From positions 310,001 to 374,000 of the forward strand of contig NADL03000649.1 of NCBI GenBank assembly GCA_002205965.3: a DNA stretch of 64,000 nucleotides, read 5' to 3'. The translations under genes and the position numbers were made by a program. The notes beneath the pieces were generated by a model. That model did not search any database. It saw nothing but the letters and a program-made list of their open reading frames with translations, and had not been told where the DNA came from. This document shows positions 62,384-64,000 of the stretch, in pieces. Within the stretch, counting starts at the first letter, position 1. Each line of letters begins with the position of its first letter. Origin of the DNA: Kappaphycus alvarezii (Eukaryota > Rhodophyta > Florideophyceae > Gigartinales > Solieriaceae).

Positions 62384-63478
62384 ATGACTCCAGCCTTTGT
62401 CCCTCCGCTACCTCCCCTCCCCGTCGTGCCCGCACCTACAACCCCCCTCTCACACATCTCCACCCACGCACCACAATCTCCCATCACACCTCGTCTCCCT
62501 CCCCTCTCCCCTCTTCCATCCCACCCCAAACCTCCCCCCCACGCATGATAGCCGGCGCAGATACAGACCCCTCCCCCTCCCACACCTCGTTCACTCAAGC
62601 ATTCATCAAGTTTACACGCCCACACACCATTCGCGCACCATCCTCGGTTCCGTCGCCGGTTGCGCACGCGCACTCCTTGAATCCAACGCCTTTATCGACT
62701 GGGCACTTTTGCCTACCGCGTGTCTCGGCCTCTTGGCCCTTTTGCTTGGCAACGCTTTTATCGTCGGTATCAATCAGATTTATGACGTCCGCGTCGACAA
62801 AATCAACAAGCCCTTCTTGCCCCTCGCCGCGGGCGAAATGTCACCCCGTCTCGCATGGGCCATCGTCGTCTCCAGTGCCCTGTCCGGTCTGGCTATCGTT
62901 CGCCTTTGTTTCTCTCGTCTTATTTTCGCACTCTACGCCTTTGGCATGTCCTTTGGTGCCCTTTATTCAGTCCCCCCGTTTCGTCTCAAGCGATACCCGG
63001 CCATGGCCGCCATTACCATCTCTTGTGTCCGTGGCTTTCTCATGAATTTTGGTGTGTACCATGCTACAAAGGCCGCCCTGGGGGTCCCGTTTGCATGGTC
63101 TCCGCCCATTACTTTTCTTGCCGTGTTTATGACCGTCTTTGCCTGCGTCATCGCCTTGTCAAAGGACCTGCCCGATATTCGTGGCGACCGCGCCGAGGGT
63201 GTACCTACGTTTGCTACTAAAGTCGGTCCGAAACGCATGGTGCGCATTGTCGTCGCTTTACTTGGTGCTAATTACGTCGGTGCTGTGCTAACAGCGCTCT
63301 TGGCTCCGACAGGCGCATTTCGAAGTCTTGTGTTGGGCCTAGGACATTTGTTCCTGGGTGCATGGCTCTGGCGCTATCAAACAACCATCGTCGCTGAAAG
63401 CCAGGACTCCATCAAGGCTTTCTATCGCTTCATATGGAAGCTGTTTATGCAGAATACCTCCTCTTCCCGTTTATATAA
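62384..63478 (+). CDS. VTE2: Homogentisate phytyltransferase (tocopherol biosynthesis)
   Basis: Integral membrane UbiA-family prenyltransferase of the plastid that joins homogentisate to phytyl diphosphate, the committed step to tocopherol. The start is set at the ATG at 62384 (MTPAFVPPLPPLPVVPAP), giving a Pro/Ser/Thr-rich leader that may be a transit peptide. The family blocks are FIKFTRPHTIR, the first Asp-rich motif NQIYDVRVDKINKPFLPLA (from about 62772), FGALYSVPPFRLKRYPAMAA, VRGFLMNFGVYHA, the second motif LSKDLPDIRGDRAEGVPTFA (from about 63159), and the conserved end FYRFIWKLF. In a neighbouring frame the end continues YAEYLLFPFI to a TAA at 63476-63478. Three single-base losses are implied: in a C run near 62540, near 62634, and in a T run at 63444-63446. 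Geranylgeranyl-using homologues cannot be excluded. Confidence 0.85.
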
Positions 63479-63619
63479 AACAGGCAACCATTTTTCCGGT
63501 CTCATACCACCATCAAACAATAAACAGCAGTGGACATACCAAGCAATTGTGGCATCTCCTGAGGCATTCGAGAAACGGATGAGATTCTTGACACCTCACT
63601 AGGGTTCACTGAAACTACC
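63479..63619. other. Short convergent 3' spacer
   Basis: Only 141 bases separate the stop of the phytyltransferase from the stop of the minus-strand gene at the right edge, so the two 3' untranslated regions are close or overlapping. Confidence 0.5.
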
Positions 63620-64000
63620 TCAACGCAACTTCAGGCCAATATTCGCCACATCTCGAATCCCTGCTCTGCCAGGCCTGCTTTCAACTTGCGTAGTTAGATC
63701 TAGTTCTTCCTTCCCACAAACGGGGCGCATGACCTCTTCAATTTCATCGCCCGACGGAAAGCCACGGAAACCTTTTCCGATTACGCTGCTCACCCATTTC
63801 CAACATCACTGGGGGTCTTTCTGCGGTTGCACTTCCAACCACCGCCCTACGACCTCTTCCGACCAGCTTCCTGGCGTGACTTGACATCTTCCGCACAACC
63901 CCGCCCTCAATACGTGAAAGAGACCTTAGTGCCTTGCCGCTCCCCCCTTCAGAAGACACTGACTTTGCCACACGGGAAGGCCCGTAATGAGGCAAAGATT
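63620..64000 (-). CDS. C-terminal part of an unrecognised gene, cut by the window edge
   Basis: The minus strand codes SSEGGSGKALRSLSRIEGGV, RKMSSHARKLVGRGRRAVVG and, after one frame change, GFRGFPSGDEIEEVMRP, then CGKEELDLTTQVESRPGRAG and IRDVANIGLKLR before a TGA at 63620-63622. Composition is balanced, with charged and hydrophobic residues alternating, unlike the shadow frames around it. I do not recognise the family. The gene continues beyond the right edge. Confidence 0.5.

Noticed and set aside
1-64000. Bacterial origin, CRISPR arrays, operons or riboswitches
   Set aside because: The gene set is eukaryotic, spliceosomal introns are present, and no regularly spaced repeats or ribosome-binding-site-led gene runs were seen.
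1-64000. Host genes as true pseudogenes
   Set aside because: Catalytic and structural residues are intact across frame changes in many unrelated genes and several changes sit in homopolymers, so assembly error is more likely.

Overview
The window looks like nuclear DNA of a photosynthetic eukaryote. A red alga is the best guess, though this is inferred. Evidence seen: a homogentisate phytyltransferase gene, a DUF2358 (plastid-type) gene, eukaryotic importin, SPT4, SNF2 and molybdenum-cofactor sulfurase genes, compact genes with few visible spliceosomal introns, and two gene islands separated by a long AT-rich desert carrying a decayed Ty3/gypsy retrotransposon. No tRNA, rRNA, CRISPR array or bacterial operon was found.

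Layout. Left island (1-10.7 kb): an importin-7/8-like karyopherin (minus), the elongation factor SPT4 (plus, two introns) and a membrane-anchored M14 zinc carboxypeptidase (minus). From 8 to 12 kb there is noncoding DNA with clusters of the pentamer TACTG/CAGTA. From about 12.3 to 34.4 kb is the AT-rich desert: a heavily mutated Ty3/gypsy element at 15.4-19.9 kb, other unclassifiable relics, a few small repeats and one GC-richer ORF fragment at 27.4-27.8 kb. Right island (34.4-64 kb): a possible unknown gene (minus), a WCRVC thioredoxin-like gene (plus), a small two-TM protein (plus), a very long SNF2 chromatin ATPase gene (minus), a second thioredoxin-like gene with an NCRAC site (minus), a molybdenum cofactor sulfurase (minus), two tandem paralogous genes for large type I membrane proteins with IPT/TIG and REJ-like regions (plus), a DUF2358 gene (minus) head-to-head with homogentisate phytyltransferase (plus), and the 3' end of an unrecognised minus-strand gene at the right edge.

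Almost every conserved gene is interrupted by single-base frame changes, many inside homopolymer runs, in places where protein conservation shows both sides belong to one protein. This is best explained by uncorrected indels in the assembly, so gene coordinates here span several reading frames and are given from start to stop of the conserved protein. Gene 5' ends share a strong C-over-G bias on the coding strand, which helps to orient genes. The most novel content is the tandem pair of REJ/IPT surface proteins at 49.9-60.9 kb.
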